From Alphaproteobacteria bacterium (GTDB lineage: Bacteria > Pseudomonadota > Alphaproteobacteria > VGEJ01), in assembly GCA_016869335.1 (NCBI GenBank), contig VGEJ01000001.1, forward strand, positions 1-27,454: 27,454 bases of DNA. Reading direction: 5' to 3'. Position 1 is the first letter of the stretch; each line of letters starts with the position of its first letter. Of this stretch, positions 7,879 to 18,941 are shown one piece after another. A program made the position numbers and the translations under genes. A model generated the notes under the pieces. The model worked only from the letters and a program-made list of their open reading frames with translations, was not told the DNA's origin and ran no database searches.

Positions 7879-8847
7879 ATGCGCCTAAGCCCAGCCTACC
7901 TGACGCAGCGCGTCAACCATCATGGTTATGGTCGCGTCGTGATCAATGTCGCCAAGCGGCTCGGCCTCCCGCTTTGCGCGGCCTACGCCTTCACGACGAC
8001 GACCAAGAAGCTGGCAGACCCGATTGGGTGGCTGGCGCGTCGTCGAGTGGATTTCATCGCCGACTCGCCGTGGCGCGACGCGATGCCCGAGAACACCGCG
8101 TGGCGGGCATTCGCACCCGCCGAGATTCCTGGCTCGACCGAGCTGGCCGCCGCCTGCCGGAGTTTCTTTCATGGGATCGAGACGCGGGTGGCACGGTTTG
8201 TCGGGGAGACGGCGTACGTCGATCTCCTGTCTCCGCTCGGTCCCCAATCGCTCGACTCAAACCGTATTCCGAGCGCACTCGACACGATTCCCGGGCTGCT
8301 CGACTTCGCTCTCAGCCGGCCGCTTGTCGATGCGGCCACCGCCTACCTGGGCGAGATTCCGGTGCTGGGCGGAATCACGTTCTACGCTTCCATCCCCAAT
8401 GACCGCCTGGAGGGCAGTCAGATCTATCACTGTGATCAAGGCGATCCGCGGCTGTTCAAGGCGCTCCTCGCCGTCGGCGACGTCGATTCCGATACCGGCC
8501 CGTTCACGTTCGTTCCGGCGGACAAGACGGGGCAGGTCAAGCGGGCGCTAGGCTACCGGCGGGGCCGCCTGGACGACGCCGCGCTCTTCTCCGTCGTGCG
8601 CCCGAGCGATCAGGTGGTTTTCACCGGGCAGGCGGGGAGCGTGTTGTTCTGTGATACCGCCCGCTGTCTCCACTACGGCAGCCGCGGCAATCGCAAGACG
8701 CGCCTGCTTCTCGAAGTCCTCTACCTCAGCCGATACCATCGGATCGAGGGGCGCTGGCAGCTTGCAGAACAGGCTTTCGACCGCAGGCGCTATGGCGGCG
8801 ATCGCCTGGCGCGGCTGCTACTCGGACACCACGCGGCGAACGCCTGA
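7879..8847 (+). CDS. PhyH-like Fe(II)/2-oxoglutarate dioxygenase
   Basis: The ATG at 7879 is chosen for the GAGGAA 4-5 nt upstream, giving 322 aa; starts at 7714 and 7861 are poorly supported. The protein looks like a phytanoyl-CoA dioxygenase-type cupin oxygenase. A HxD pair (His184, Asp186 in YHCDQGD) is followed by TGPFTFVPADK and a distal His265 in LFCDTARCLHYGSR. Basic residues about 6-10 positions after the distal His could bind 2-oxoglutarate. These make up the 2-His-1-carboxylate facial triad. The first 80 residues match nothing I know. Assignment rests on the motif pattern, so the family call is good but not certain; the substrate is unknown. It converges with the flavin oxidoreductase, leaving 7 nt between the two stops. 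Confidence 0.72.
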   Translation: MRLSPAYLTQRVNHHGYGRVVINVAKRLGLPLCAAYAFTTTTKKLADPIGWLARRRVDFIADSPWRDAMPENTAWRAFAPAEIPGSTELAAACRSFFHGIETRVARFVGETAYVDLLSPLGPQSLDSNRIPSALDTIPGLLDFALSRPLVDAATAYLGEIPVLGGITFYASIPNDRLEGSQIYHCDQGDPRLFKALLAVGDVDSDTGPFTFVPADKTGQVKRALGYRRGRLDDAALFSVVRPSDQVVFTGQAGSVLFCDTARCLHYGSRGNRKTRLLLEVLYLSRYHRIEGRWQLAEQAFDRRRYGGDRLARLLLGHHAANA

Positions 8848-8854
8848 TGAGGCG

Positions 8855-9955
8855 CTAAGCGGCCTTGCCCATCTGCGGGACCGGGGCGGGGCGTCGGCCA
8901 CCGATGCGATCGAGCGGGCCGATGGCCTTCTCGATCGCCGGCAGCACCTCGGTGGCGAGGCGCTCGATCGTCCGCAGCGCGCGCCGCTGCGGCATGCCAC
9001 CGGGTTGGACGTAGAAGGCGATGTGCGCGGGGTTCATCACGGCGATGTCGTTGGCGAGCCGCTCGGCGCACGTCTCGGGATCGCCGCAGACGATGTTGTT
9101 GAGGAGCGCCTCGATGCTCGGCTCATCCGGTATCGGCGGTGCCTGCACCATGAAGCCGTCGAGGGCGTAGTTGTCGTTGCGCATCGCGGTCGAGATCCGC
9201 GAGGAGTAGAGGGCGCGCCGGGCCATGTCCTCGGCCTCGGCCCGGCTGTCGGTGACGTGGAGATAGCGCATCAGCGCGAGCGGGTAGTTGGGATCGCGGC
9301 CGACCTCTCGCGCGACCGCGCGGTAGTCGTCGCGCACCTGGGTGAGGATCGTCACCGGACGGACCGTCGGCGTCACGAACGGGATGTAGCCGCTTGCGAC
9401 CACGCGCCGTTTGATGTCGGGCGGCATCTGGCCGGCCACCCAGATCTCGGGAATGGGCCGCTGCACCGCCTGGATGGCGAGCTGCATGCGCGGCACCTTG
9501 TAGTACTGGCCGTCGTAGGAGAACTGCGGCTGGGTGAGGCCGAGCTCCAGGATGTCGAGGCACTCGCTGAACATCGCGTTCTTGTTGGCGATGTCGAGGC
9601 CGAAGCGGGCGAACTCGTAGGGTTGGTAACCCGATCCGATGCCGAGAAGGAGCCGGCCGCCGCACACGGCATCTACCAGGGCGATCTCCTGCACCAGCCG
9701 AACCGGATCGTAGAGCGGCAACACCACGACGCCGGTGCCGAGCTTGATCCGTTCGGTGCGCGCCGCGCAGTAGGTCACCGCCAGGAGCGGTGAGGGGCAG
9801 ACGCTGTAGCTCGAGAAGTGGTGCTCACCGAACCACACTGCCTCAAAGCCCAGCGTTTCGGCGAGCAGCGTCTGCTCGAGCATCTCGGCAAAGATCTCGC
9901 CGTCGCGCTTGGCCGGTTCGCTTTTCTGCAGCAGATGGAAAAGCCCGAACCGCAT
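8855..9955 (-). CDS. LLM-class (luciferase-like) flavin-dependent oxidoreductase
   Basis: From the ATG at 9955 the product is 366 aa and starts with MRFGLFHLLQKSEP, the first beta strand of the bacterial luciferase TIM barrel; an upstream start would add 23 residues of unlikely sequence. Family features are AETLGFEAVWFGEHHFSSY (about 32-50), IKLGTGVVVLPLYDPVRLVQEI (in two parts, 70-91), and GGRLLLGIGSGYQPYEF (99-115), the FMN or F420 phosphate-binding region. The later part carries the usual PRRVV-like and GDPETCAERL segments. Such proteins act as flavin-dependent monooxygenases or reductases; the reduced flavin partner is not encoded nearby. The gene diverges from the E1 gene with about 107 nt between. 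Confidence 0.9.
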   Translation of the reverse strand: MRFGLFHLLQKSEPAKRDGEIFAEMLEQTLLAETLGFEAVWFGEHHFSSYSVCPSPLLAVTYCAARTERIKLGTGVVVLPLYDPVRLVQEIALVDAVCGGRLLLGIGSGYQPYEFARFGLDIANKNAMFSECLDILELGLTQPQFSYDGQYYKVPRMQLAIQAVQRPIPEIWVAGQMPPDIKRRVVASGYIPFVTPTVRPVTILTQVRDDYRAVAREVGRDPNYPLALMRYLHVTDSRAEAEDMARRALYSSRISTAMRNDNYALDGFMVQAPPIPDEPSIEALLNNIVCGDPETCAERLANDIAVMNPAHIAFYVQPGGMPQRRALRTIERLATEVLPAIEKAIGPLDRIGGRRPAPVPQMGKAA

Positions 9956-10062
9956 TTTCGCCCCGCCCGCCCGCGTTGTTCCCTGCCGATGATGCGCTTG
10001 GCGCGCACACCGAAGCAACCGCAAAGCTCACTTCGGTCCCATGCCGCCGCCGCATGGGCGTG

Positions 10063-12532
10063 ATGAGCGCCATTGCCTCCCCGTCCCTGGTTCTCGATAA
10101 TGACCGCGGGCAGTACATCGAGGACCACGGCGATACCGACTTCGGCTGAGCATCGCGCTCCTCATACTCTCGTTCGCGAGGGCGAACTCGTGGCGCTGCG
10201 GGCGCTCGAGCGCAAGGTGCTGTGGCTCTCGACCTGGATGATCCACCACGCCAACCACGTGCGCCCCAACCATGACGGCCTCAAAGTCGGCGGCCACCAG
10301 GCATCCAGCGCATCCCTGGTCACCCTGATGACGGCGCTGTTCTTCCGCGTCCTGCGGCCCGAGGACCGGGTGGCGGTCAAGCCCCACGCCAGTCCCGTTT
10401 TCCACGCCATCCAATACCTCTTCGGGCGCCAGAGCCGGGACAATCTGGAGCGTTTCCGGGCCTTTGGCGGGGCCCAGTCCTATCCATCGCGCACCAAGGA
10501 CGCCGATGATGTCGACTTCTCGACCGGCTCCGTCGGTCTCGGGGTCGCCGTGACGGCCTTCGCGTCGCTGGTCCAGGACTACGTCCGGATGAAGGGCCTG
10601 GTTCCTGCCGAGCGCCCTGCCGGCCGCATGGTCGCGCTCATGGGCGATGCCGAGCTCGACGAGGGCAACGTGTTCGAGGCGATGCTCGAGGGCTGGAAGC
10701 ACGACATCGTCAATACGTGGTGGATCGTCGACTACAACCGCCAGAGCCTCGATGCGGTCATCAGCGACCGCCTGTTCGCCCGCGTGGACGATGTCTTCCG
10801 CACCACCGGCTGGGAGGTCGTCATCCTCAAGTACGGCAAGCTGCTGCAGAGCGCCTTCGCGCGCCGCGGCGGCGATGCGCTGCGGCAGTGGATCGACGAT
10901 TGTCCGAATTCGCTCTACTCGGCCCTCACCTACAAGGGCGGGGCGAGCTGGCGTGAACACATCAGGCGCGATCTCGGCACGACCGCAGGTATCACGGAGC
11001 TCCTCGACGAGCACGACGATGGCGCGCTCCAAACGCTGATGACCAACCTTGCTGGGCAGGACATGGAGTCCTGCCTCGAGGCGTTTGCGGCGGTCGCGAG
11101 CGACCGGCCGCACTGCTTCATCGCCTACACGATCAAGGGCAAGGACCTGCCGTTCGCGGGCCACAAGGACAATCACGCCGGCCTGATGAGTCCCGAGCAG
11201 ATGGCTGTGTTCCGGCAGCGGATGGCGATTCGCGACGGCCACGAGTGGGATCACTTCGAGGGGCTGGCGGAGCCGGTTGCGGCGCTTCGCGCCTTCGTCG
11301 CCGGGGCACCCTTCGGGCGCGCCGGCGCGCGCGTCCACGCGGCGCCACCGGTCGCGATTCCCGCGAGCATGGCGCTCGATGCGGGCGGGCGCCTGTCGAC
11401 CCAAGAGGCGTTCGGGCGCATCCTGAACGAGATCGGCCGCGGCGATAGCGAACTGGCGGCCCGGATCGTAACGGCTTCTCCCGATGTCACGGTTTCGACC
11501 AACCTTGGGCCGTGGGTCAACCGAAGGGGCATCTTCGACCGGCATCGGCGGGAGGACGTCTTCCGCGCCGAGAAGGTGGTGTCGGCGCAGCGTTGGTCGA
11601 TGTCGCAGGACGGCCAGCACATCGAGCTCGGCATCGCCGAGCACAACCTGTTTCTGCTGCTGGCGGCGCTCGGGCTGGCGGCGCCGCTGTTCGGCGTTCG
11701 GCTGCTGCCGATCGGAACGCTCTACGACCCGTTCATCCTGCGTGGTCTCGACGCCCTCAATTACGCGCTCTATCAGGATGCTCGCTTCATGCTGGTGGCG
11801 ACGCCCTCGGGCATCACGCTCGCGCCCGAAGGCGGCGCACACCAGTCCATTGCGACGCCGCTCATCGGCATGGCCGAGGACAAGCTGGCCTCCTTCGATC
11901 CGGCCTTTGTCGATGAGCTCGGCGAGATCATGCGCTGGGGCTTCACCCATATGCAGGCGGAGGACGGTGGGTCCGTCTACCTTCGACTTTCGACGCGTGC
12001 GATCGAGCAGCCGCAGCGGCGGATCGGCCCCGCGCTGCGCGAGGAGATCCTGCGCGGCGGCTATTGGCAGGTGCGGCCGCGCGCTGACACCACGTTGGCG
12101 ATCGCCTACTGCGGTGCGCTCGCACCGGAGGCGATGGCGGCTCACGCCGCGCTGCTCGAGGACGAACCCGGAGCGGCACTCCTCGCCATCACCTCGCCGG
12201 ACCGGCTGTTCGGCGAGTGGACCCGGGCGAGCCGGGGGCGGAGCCAGGGTGAGCGGGCCGCGCCCGCCCACATCGAGCGGCTGCTCAGCGAACTGCCGCC
12301 CAGCGCCGCGCTGGTGACCGTGCTCGATGGCCACCCGGCGACATTGTCGTGGCTCGGCTCGGTCGCGCGCCACCGGCTCTACCCACTGGGTGTCGACCGT
12401 TTCGGTCAGTCGGGTGACATTCCCGATCTCTATCGCGCCTACCGCATCGATACCGACGCGATCCTGGACGCCTGCGCCCAGGCGTGCCTGGTCGCTGCCC
12501 GCGGGGAGGAGAGCCGCCCCCGGATCGCGTAA
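10063..12532 (+). CDS. AceE/MdeB-like thiamine-diphosphate 2-oxoacid dehydrogenase E1, N-terminus frameshifted
   Basis: The main frame runs from at least 10148 to 12532 (about 794 residues) and encodes a single-chain E1 of the transketolase superfamily, close to homodimeric pyruvate dehydrogenase E1 and the 2-oxobutyrate enzyme MdeB. The N-terminal domain contains GGHQASSAS, VKPHASPVFHAIQYL and the thiamine-diphosphate motif GDAELDEG with a downstream Asn in VDYNRQ. The pyrimidine-binding domain has HIELGIAEHN, containing the catalytic Glu. The natural start looks like ATG 10063, which reads 28 sensible codons ending DTDFG and then hits TGA at 10147-10149. Dropping one base joins it smoothly to EHRAPHTLVREGELVALRAL. 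An in-frame TTG at 10073 gives a poor N-terminus instead. No E2 or E3 gene adjoins. Whether the gene is functional is unresolved. Confidence 0.85.
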
Positions 12533-12544
12533 GATCGGGCCCGC

Positions 12545-12629
12545 GCGGGCGTGGTGGAACTGGCAGACACGCCAGATTTAGGTTCTGGTGACGCAAGTCA
12601 TGGGGGTTCGAGTCCCTCCGCCCGCACCA
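12545..12629 (+). tRNA. tRNA-Leu (anticodon UAG)
   Basis: A complete 85-nt class II tRNA. Acceptor GCGGGCG (12545-12551) pairs with CGCCCGC (12619-12625), followed by discriminator A and an encoded CCA (12627-12629). The anticodon stem is CCAGA/TCTGG with loop TTTAGGT, anticodon TAG at 12579-12581. A long variable arm (TGAC-GCAA-GTCA) and a GGTTCGAGTCC T-arm confirm leucine identity. It begins 12 nt after the E1 stop. Confidence 0.97.
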
Positions 12630-12640
12630 ACCACAGGCGC

Positions 12641-12669
12641 TTTCGCGCGCGCTCGGCTCGGGCCATAAT
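12641..12669 (+). promoter_or_regulatory. Candidate promoter of tig
   Basis: A good -10 element CATAAT (12664-12669) lies 29 nt before the tig ATG. The matching -35 position 17 nt upstream (TTTCGC, 12641-12646) is weak. It sits between the tRNA and tig, so tig may also be read from the tRNA promoter. Confidence 0.35.
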
Positions 12670-12698
12670 CGCCCCCCTTTGGACCAGAGGTGCACGTC

Positions 12699-14123
12699 AT
12701 GGAGGTCACCCAGACCCTGACGGACGGCCTGCGGCGCGAGTTCAAGGTCGTCTTTCCGGCGGGCGAGATCGAGACAAAGCTATCTGAGCGTCTCGAAGGA
12801 CTGCGCTTGCGCGTGCAGCTGCCGGGCTTTCGGCCCGGCAAGGTGCCGCTCCAGCTTCTGCGCCAGCGGTTCGGCAAGAGCGTGATGGGCGAGGTGGTGC
12901 AGGAAGCGCTGAGCACCGGGACCGAGGAGGCGATCACGAAGAACGCGCTGCGGCCGGCGTTGCAACCCAAGATCGAGGTGACCCGCTTCGATCAGGGCAC
13001 CGATCTCGAGTACACGGTCGCCCTCGAGGTGTTGCCCGACTTCGAACCGGGCGACTTCGCCGACATCCAACTGGAGCGGCTGCGAGCGGAGCCGACGGGG
13101 CAGGCGCTGGACGAGCGCCTCGGGCGCCTGGCCGAGCAGCAACCCCGCTACGAGCCGGTGGCGGAGGGCGAGGGCGCGGCCGTGCGCGATGCCCTCGTCA
13201 TCGACTACCAGGGCACGATCGAAGGCGCCGCCTTCGACGGCGGCTCGGCCACCGACCTCAGCGTGGTCCTCGGCTCCGGCCAGCTCCTCGCCGGGTTCGA
13301 AGAGAAGCTGCTCGGCGCCAAAGCCGGGGAGACCGTCGTGGTCGAGACGACCCTGCCGGAGACCGCGCCGAAGGAGGCGCTCCGCGGCAGGCCCGCGCGC
13401 TTCGAGGTCCAGGTGAAGGAGGTGCGCCGACGCCTCGAGACCGCGGTCGATGATGCGTTCGCGCAAACGCTAGGGCTCGAGAACCTGGCGGCGCTGCGCC
13501 AAGCCGTGCGCGAGCAGTTGGAGCGTGAGTACGCCGCGTTCTCCCGGGCCGATCTCAAACGCAAGCTGTTTGATGCGCTCGATCGTCGCCACACCTTCGA
13601 TCTGCCCCCTGGGATGGTCCAGGCCGAGTTCAACCAGATCTGGCAGCAGGTCGAGGCGGAGCGCAAGGCCGGGCGCGCCGACCCCGACAGCGAGGGCAAG
13701 TCCGAGGACGAGGTCAAGGCGGAGTACCAGGCGATTGCCGGGCGCCGGGTGCGTCTTGGCCTACTACTTGCCGAAGTCGGGCGGCGTAACAATATCGAGG
13801 TGGTTCGGGACGAGATCAATCGCGCGATCGCCGAGCAGGCCCGGCGCTTTCCCGGCCAGGAGCGCCGCGTTTTCGATTATTTCACGCGCACGCCCGAGGC
13901 TGCGACGCGGTTGCAGGCGCCGCTCTTCGAGGACAAGGTCGTGGACTTCATTCTGCAGAAGGTGGCGGTGGGCGAACGAACGGTGCCGCTGGCGGACTTG
14001 GTGAAGGAAGTCGAGGCACCGGGAGCCGACACGGACATCGCCGCGGCGCTGGCCGCAGGGTCCGAGCAAGGAACCGACCAAGCGACAACAGCCTCCGAAA
14101 CCGGCGCCTCCGGCCAGGACTAG
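12699..14123 (+). CDS. tig: Trigger factor, ribosome-associated chaperone
   Basis: Trigger factor binds the ribosome exit tunnel at L23 and shelters nascent chains. The ATG at 12699 gives 474 aa starting MEVTQTLTDGLRREFKV, the standard beginning; AGAGG is about 8 nt upstream, and a GTG 9 nt earlier is less likely. The ribosome-binding loop GFRPGKVP is at residues 43-50. An FKBP-type prolyl isomerase domain follows (about 150-245; VIDYQGTIEGAAFDGG, then GSGQLLAGFEEKLLGAKAGE), and then the helical C-terminal substrate cradle. The tail past about residue 440 is Ala/Gly/Thr-rich and probably disordered. It is the first gene of tig-clpP-clpX-lon, an order conserved in proteobacteria; clpP starts 33 nt after its stop. 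Confidence 0.97.
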   Translation: MEVTQTLTDGLRREFKVVFPAGEIETKLSERLEGLRLRVQLPGFRPGKVPLQLLRQRFGKSVMGEVVQEALSTGTEEAITKNALRPALQPKIEVTRFDQGTDLEYTVALEVLPDFEPGDFADIQLERLRAEPTGQALDERLGRLAEQQPRYEPVAEGEGAAVRDALVIDYQGTIEGAAFDGGSATDLSVVLGSGQLLAGFEEKLLGAKAGETVVVETTLPETAPKEALRGRPARFEVQVKEVRRRLETAVDDAFAQTLGLENLAALRQAVREQLEREYAAFSRADLKRKLFDALDRRHTFDLPPGMVQAEFNQIWQQVEAERKAGRADPDSEGKSEDEVKAEYQAIAGRRVRLGLLLAEVGRRNNIEVVRDEINRAIAEQARRFPGQERRVFDYFTRTPEAATRLQAPLFEDKVVDFILQKVAVGERTVPLADLVKEVEAPGADTDIAAALAAGSEQGTDQATTASETGASGQD

Positions 14124-14156
14124 GTGGCGGCGCCGAACAGCGTTCTTGGAGAGGTC

Positions 14157-14783
14157 ATGCACGAGCCATTCGATATCCAGATGAACACCCTCGTGCCGAT
14201 GGTGGTCGAACAGACCGGACGGGGCGAACGCGCCTACGACATCTACTCGCGGTTGCTCAAGGAGCGCATCGTGTTCCTGATCGGGCCGATCAACGATCAT
14301 GTCGCGACCCTGGTGACGGCGCAGCTCCTGTTTCTCGAGGCCGAGAACCCGAACAAGGACATCTCACTCTACGTCAATTCACCCGGTGGCATCGTGTCGT
14401 CGGGGCTCGCCATCTACGATACGATGCAGTACATCCGACCCAACGTCTCGACGCTGTGCATCGGCATGGCGGCGTCGATGGGCTCGCTGCTGCTGTGCGC
14501 GGGCGCCAAGGGCAAGCGCTTTGCCCTGCCCAACGCCCGCATCATGGTCCACCAACCCTCGGGCGGCTTCCAGGGCCAGGCCACCGACATCGAAATCCAC
14601 GCGCGCGAGATCGTCGAGCAACGGGCTCGCCTCAATCAGCTCTACGTGCGCCACACGGGGCAGAAGCTCAAGGTCATCGAGGAAAGCCTCGAGCGTGACC
14701 GGTTCATGAGCTCCGAGGCGGCCAAGGAGTTCGGTCTCGTCGACGAGGTCGTGATCAACCGACCGACGACGACCGAACCTTAG
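14157..14783 (+). CDS. clpP: ATP-dependent Clp protease proteolytic subunit
   Basis: ClpP is the tetradecameric serine peptidase that degrades proteins fed by ClpX or ClpA. The ATG at 14157 gives 208 aa and is preceded by GGAGAGG; a GTG directly after the tig stop would add 11 residues and lacks a ribosome site. The catalytic triad is visible: Ser107 in GMAASMGS, His132 in MVHQPSGG, and Asp181 in LERDRFMS. The NSPGG oxyanion/substrate segment is at 74-78. A short N-terminal propeptide (about 10-15 residues) is expected to be removed by self-cleavage. Length and motifs are standard. Confidence 0.98.
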   Translation: MHEPFDIQMNTLVPMVVEQTGRGERAYDIYSRLLKERIVFLIGPINDHVATLVTAQLLFLEAENPNKDISLYVNSPGGIVSSGLAIYDTMQYIRPNVSTLCIGMAASMGSLLLCAGAKGKRFALPNARIMVHQPSGGFQGQATDIEIHAREIVEQRARLNQLYVRHTGQKLKVIEESLERDRFMSSEAAKEFGLVDEVVINRPTTTEP

Positions 14784-14998
14784 CGCGCGGTGCTCGCCCG
14801 CTGAGGGCGCTTAACCGATCCTTGAGCCCCATCGGATAGTTGATGCGGTATACGGCGCGTCTGTGACTGCTGCGGCTGTGGTGTAACGACGGGGCGCGTA
14901 GGCTTGTGACTTCGACCATGGCCGCGGCCCAAGGTTTGGGTTGTATGCCGTTATGGCCTCCGGGTAAGATTCTGGTCCATGGCTACGTGGGTTGCGTC
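14784..14998 (+). promoter_or_regulatory. clpP-clpX intergenic region with candidate control elements
   Basis: The 215 nt before clpX hold more sequence than a simple operon junction needs. I see a weak hairpin CGCCC/GGGCG (14795-14809), then TTAA-N7-TTGA at 14811-14825, one base off the TTAA-N7-TTAA pattern of the CtrA regulator. A -10-like TAAGAT (14965-14970) lies 28 nt before the clpX ATG with only a poor -35 (TTGTAT, 14941-14946). A separate clpX promoter is likely, but the exact elements are not certain. Confidence 0.3.
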
Positions 14999-16264
14999 AT
15001 GAGCAAGCCTTCCGGAAGCGACTCCAAGAACACACTCTATTGCTCGTTCTGCGGCAAGAGCCAGCACGAGGTGCGCAAGCTCATCGCCGGCCCGACCGTG
15101 TTCATTTGCGACGAGTGCGTTGAGCTGTGCATGGACATCATCCGCGAGGAGCACAAGGGCGCGCTCGTGAAGTCGCGCAACGGGGTACCGACGCCGCGCG
15201 ACATCTGCCGCGTGCTCGACGACTACGTGATCGGGCAGGACCATGCCAAGCGGGTGCTGTCGGTCGCGGTCCACAACCACTACAAGCGCCTCAACCACGG
15301 CGCCAAGAGCAACGACATCGAGATCGCGAAGTCGAACATCCTGCTCATCGGACCGACGGGATGCGGCAAGACACTGCTCGCGCAGACGCTCGCCCGGATA
15401 CTCGATGTGCCATTCACGATGGCCGACGCGACGACGCTGACCGAGGCGGGGTACGTCGGCGAGGATGTCGAGAACATCATCCTGAAGCTCCTGCAGGCGG
15501 CCGACTACAACGTCGAGCGCGCCCAGCGCGGCATCGTCTACATCGATGAGGTCGACAAGATCAGCCGCAAGTCCGACAACCCCTCGATCACCCGCGACGT
15601 GTCGGGCGAGGGTGTGCAGCAGGCCCTTCTCAAGATCATGGAGGGTACGATCGCCGCCGTGCCGCCCCAGGGCGGGCGCAAGCATCCGCAGCAGGAGTTC
15701 CTTCAGGTCGACACCTCCAACATCCTGTTCGTCTGCGGCGGTGCGTTCTCGGGCCTCGAGAAGATCATCGCGGCCCGCGGCCGGGGCTCCTCGATCGGCT
15801 TTGGTGCCGACGTGCGCGGACCCGACGACCGCAAGCCGGGCGAGATCCTTCTCGGGGTGGAGCCTGAGGATCTGCTGAAGTTCGGCCTGATCCCCGAGTT
15901 CATCGGGCGCCTGCCGGTGATCGCCACGCTCACCGACCTTGATGAGGAGTCGCTGGTGGAGATCCTGGTCAAGCCCAAGAACGCGCTGGTCAAGCAATAC
16001 GAGCGGCTGTTCGCGATGGAGGACGTCAAGCTGACGTTTTCCGAGGACGCGATGCGCGCGATCGCCCGGAAGGCGATTCTGCGCAAGACCGGCGCGCGGG
16101 GCTTGCGCTCGATCATGGAGTCCATCCTGCTCGAGCCGATGTTCGACCTACCCTCGGGCGATGGCGTCGAGGAGGTCGTCATCAACAGTGAGGTTGTCGA
16201 GGGGCGGGCGCGACCGCTGCACATCTACTCTGAGCGTCGAGGGGATGTGGGCTCGAGCGCCTGA
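14999..16264 (+). CDS. clpX: ATP-dependent Clp protease ATP-binding subunit ClpX
   Basis: ClpX is the AAA+ hexamer that unfolds substrates and feeds them to ClpP. The ATG at 14999 gives 421 aa (MSKPSGSDSKNTLYCSFCGK); the frame is open farther upstream but that sequence is not ClpX-like, and the ribosome site is weak. The N-terminal C4 zinc domain has Cys15, Cys18, Cys37 and Cys40. Walker A GPTGCGKT is at 118-125, the pore loop GYVG at 151-154, Walker B IVYIDEVDK at 179-187, the RKH loop at 227-229, and the ClpP-docking IGF loop at 266-268. The sensor-2 region (TGARGLRSIME) is present. All functional elements are intact. Confidence 0.98.
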   Translation: MSKPSGSDSKNTLYCSFCGKSQHEVRKLIAGPTVFICDECVELCMDIIREEHKGALVKSRNGVPTPRDICRVLDDYVIGQDHAKRVLSVAVHNHYKRLNHGAKSNDIEIAKSNILLIGPTGCGKTLLAQTLARILDVPFTMADATTLTEAGYVGEDVENIILKLLQAADYNVERAQRGIVYIDEVDKISRKSDNPSITRDVSGEGVQQALLKIMEGTIAAVPPQGGRKHPQQEFLQVDTSNILFVCGGAFSGLEKIIAARGRGSSIGFGADVRGPDDRKPGEILLGVEPEDLLKFGLIPEFIGRLPVIATLTDLDEESLVEILVKPKNALVKQYERLFAMEDVKLTFSEDAMRAIARKAILRKTGARGLRSIMESILLEPMFDLPSGDGVEEVVINSEVVEGRARPLHIYSERRGDVGSSA

Positions 16265-16296
16265 GGCGGTTTCGCTACGACTGCCGTTCGCCCTTC

Positions 16297-16326
16297 CTTG
16301 AAGCGGGCCCCCGGGGTCGCTACCTT
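16297..16326 (+). promoter_or_regulatory. Candidate lon promoter, possibly heat-shock type
   Basis: CTTGAAG at 16297-16303 contains both a sigma-32-like CTTGAA and a sigma-70-like TTGAAG, followed after 17 nt by TACCTT (16321-16326). The -10 match is only moderate (3 of 6 for sigma-70; partial for the alphaproteobacterial sigma-32 form). The spacer holds a GC palindrome (GGGCCCCCGGGG). lon is a known heat-shock gene in many proteobacteria, which makes the reading plausible but not proven. Confidence 0.3.
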
Positions 16327-16375
16327 GAGATAAGCAACGTCATCAGCTCGGCACCCGCCGAGTCAGGATCGCATC

Positions 16376-18793
<2,418 letters not shown>

Positions 18794-18844
18794 GTTCGGC
18801 GGCTGTCACGCCGCGGACGCCTGGGGATATCTCCGTTTTTCCCT

Positions 18845-18873
18845 TTGACCGGGGTCGGCCCGCTCCCTACACT
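18845..18873 (+). promoter_or_regulatory. Sigma-70 promoter of hupB
   Basis: TTGACC (18845-18850) and TACACT (18868-18873) are exactly 17 nt apart and match 5 of 6 and 4 of 6 consensus bases. Transcription from about 18880 gives a leader of roughly 60 nt. This is the clearest promoter in the window and suits a highly expressed DNA-binding protein. Confidence 0.6.
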
Positions 18874-18941
18874 TTTGGTCTTCGCGAGGCTCAAGCCGCG
18901 TGCATCGCGACAGTACTCAAATGGTGACAGGGGGCCGCAGG

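Noticed and set aside
10140..10152. Programmed +1 frameshift of the prfB type in the E1 gene
   Set aside because: No CTT slippery codon and no internal Shine-Dalgarno at the right distance; kept only as a frameshift to verify.
10028..12373. Long open frame (781 codons) on the minus strand opposite the E1 gene
   Set aside because: It is antisense to a clear thiamine-diphosphate enzyme, is Arg/Gly-rich without family motifs, and is the usual by-product of high-GC coding DNA.
12545..12629. tRNA-Leu as an integration site for a mobile element
   Set aside because: No integrase gene and no repeat of the tRNA 3' end was seen downstream; the core tig cluster follows directly.
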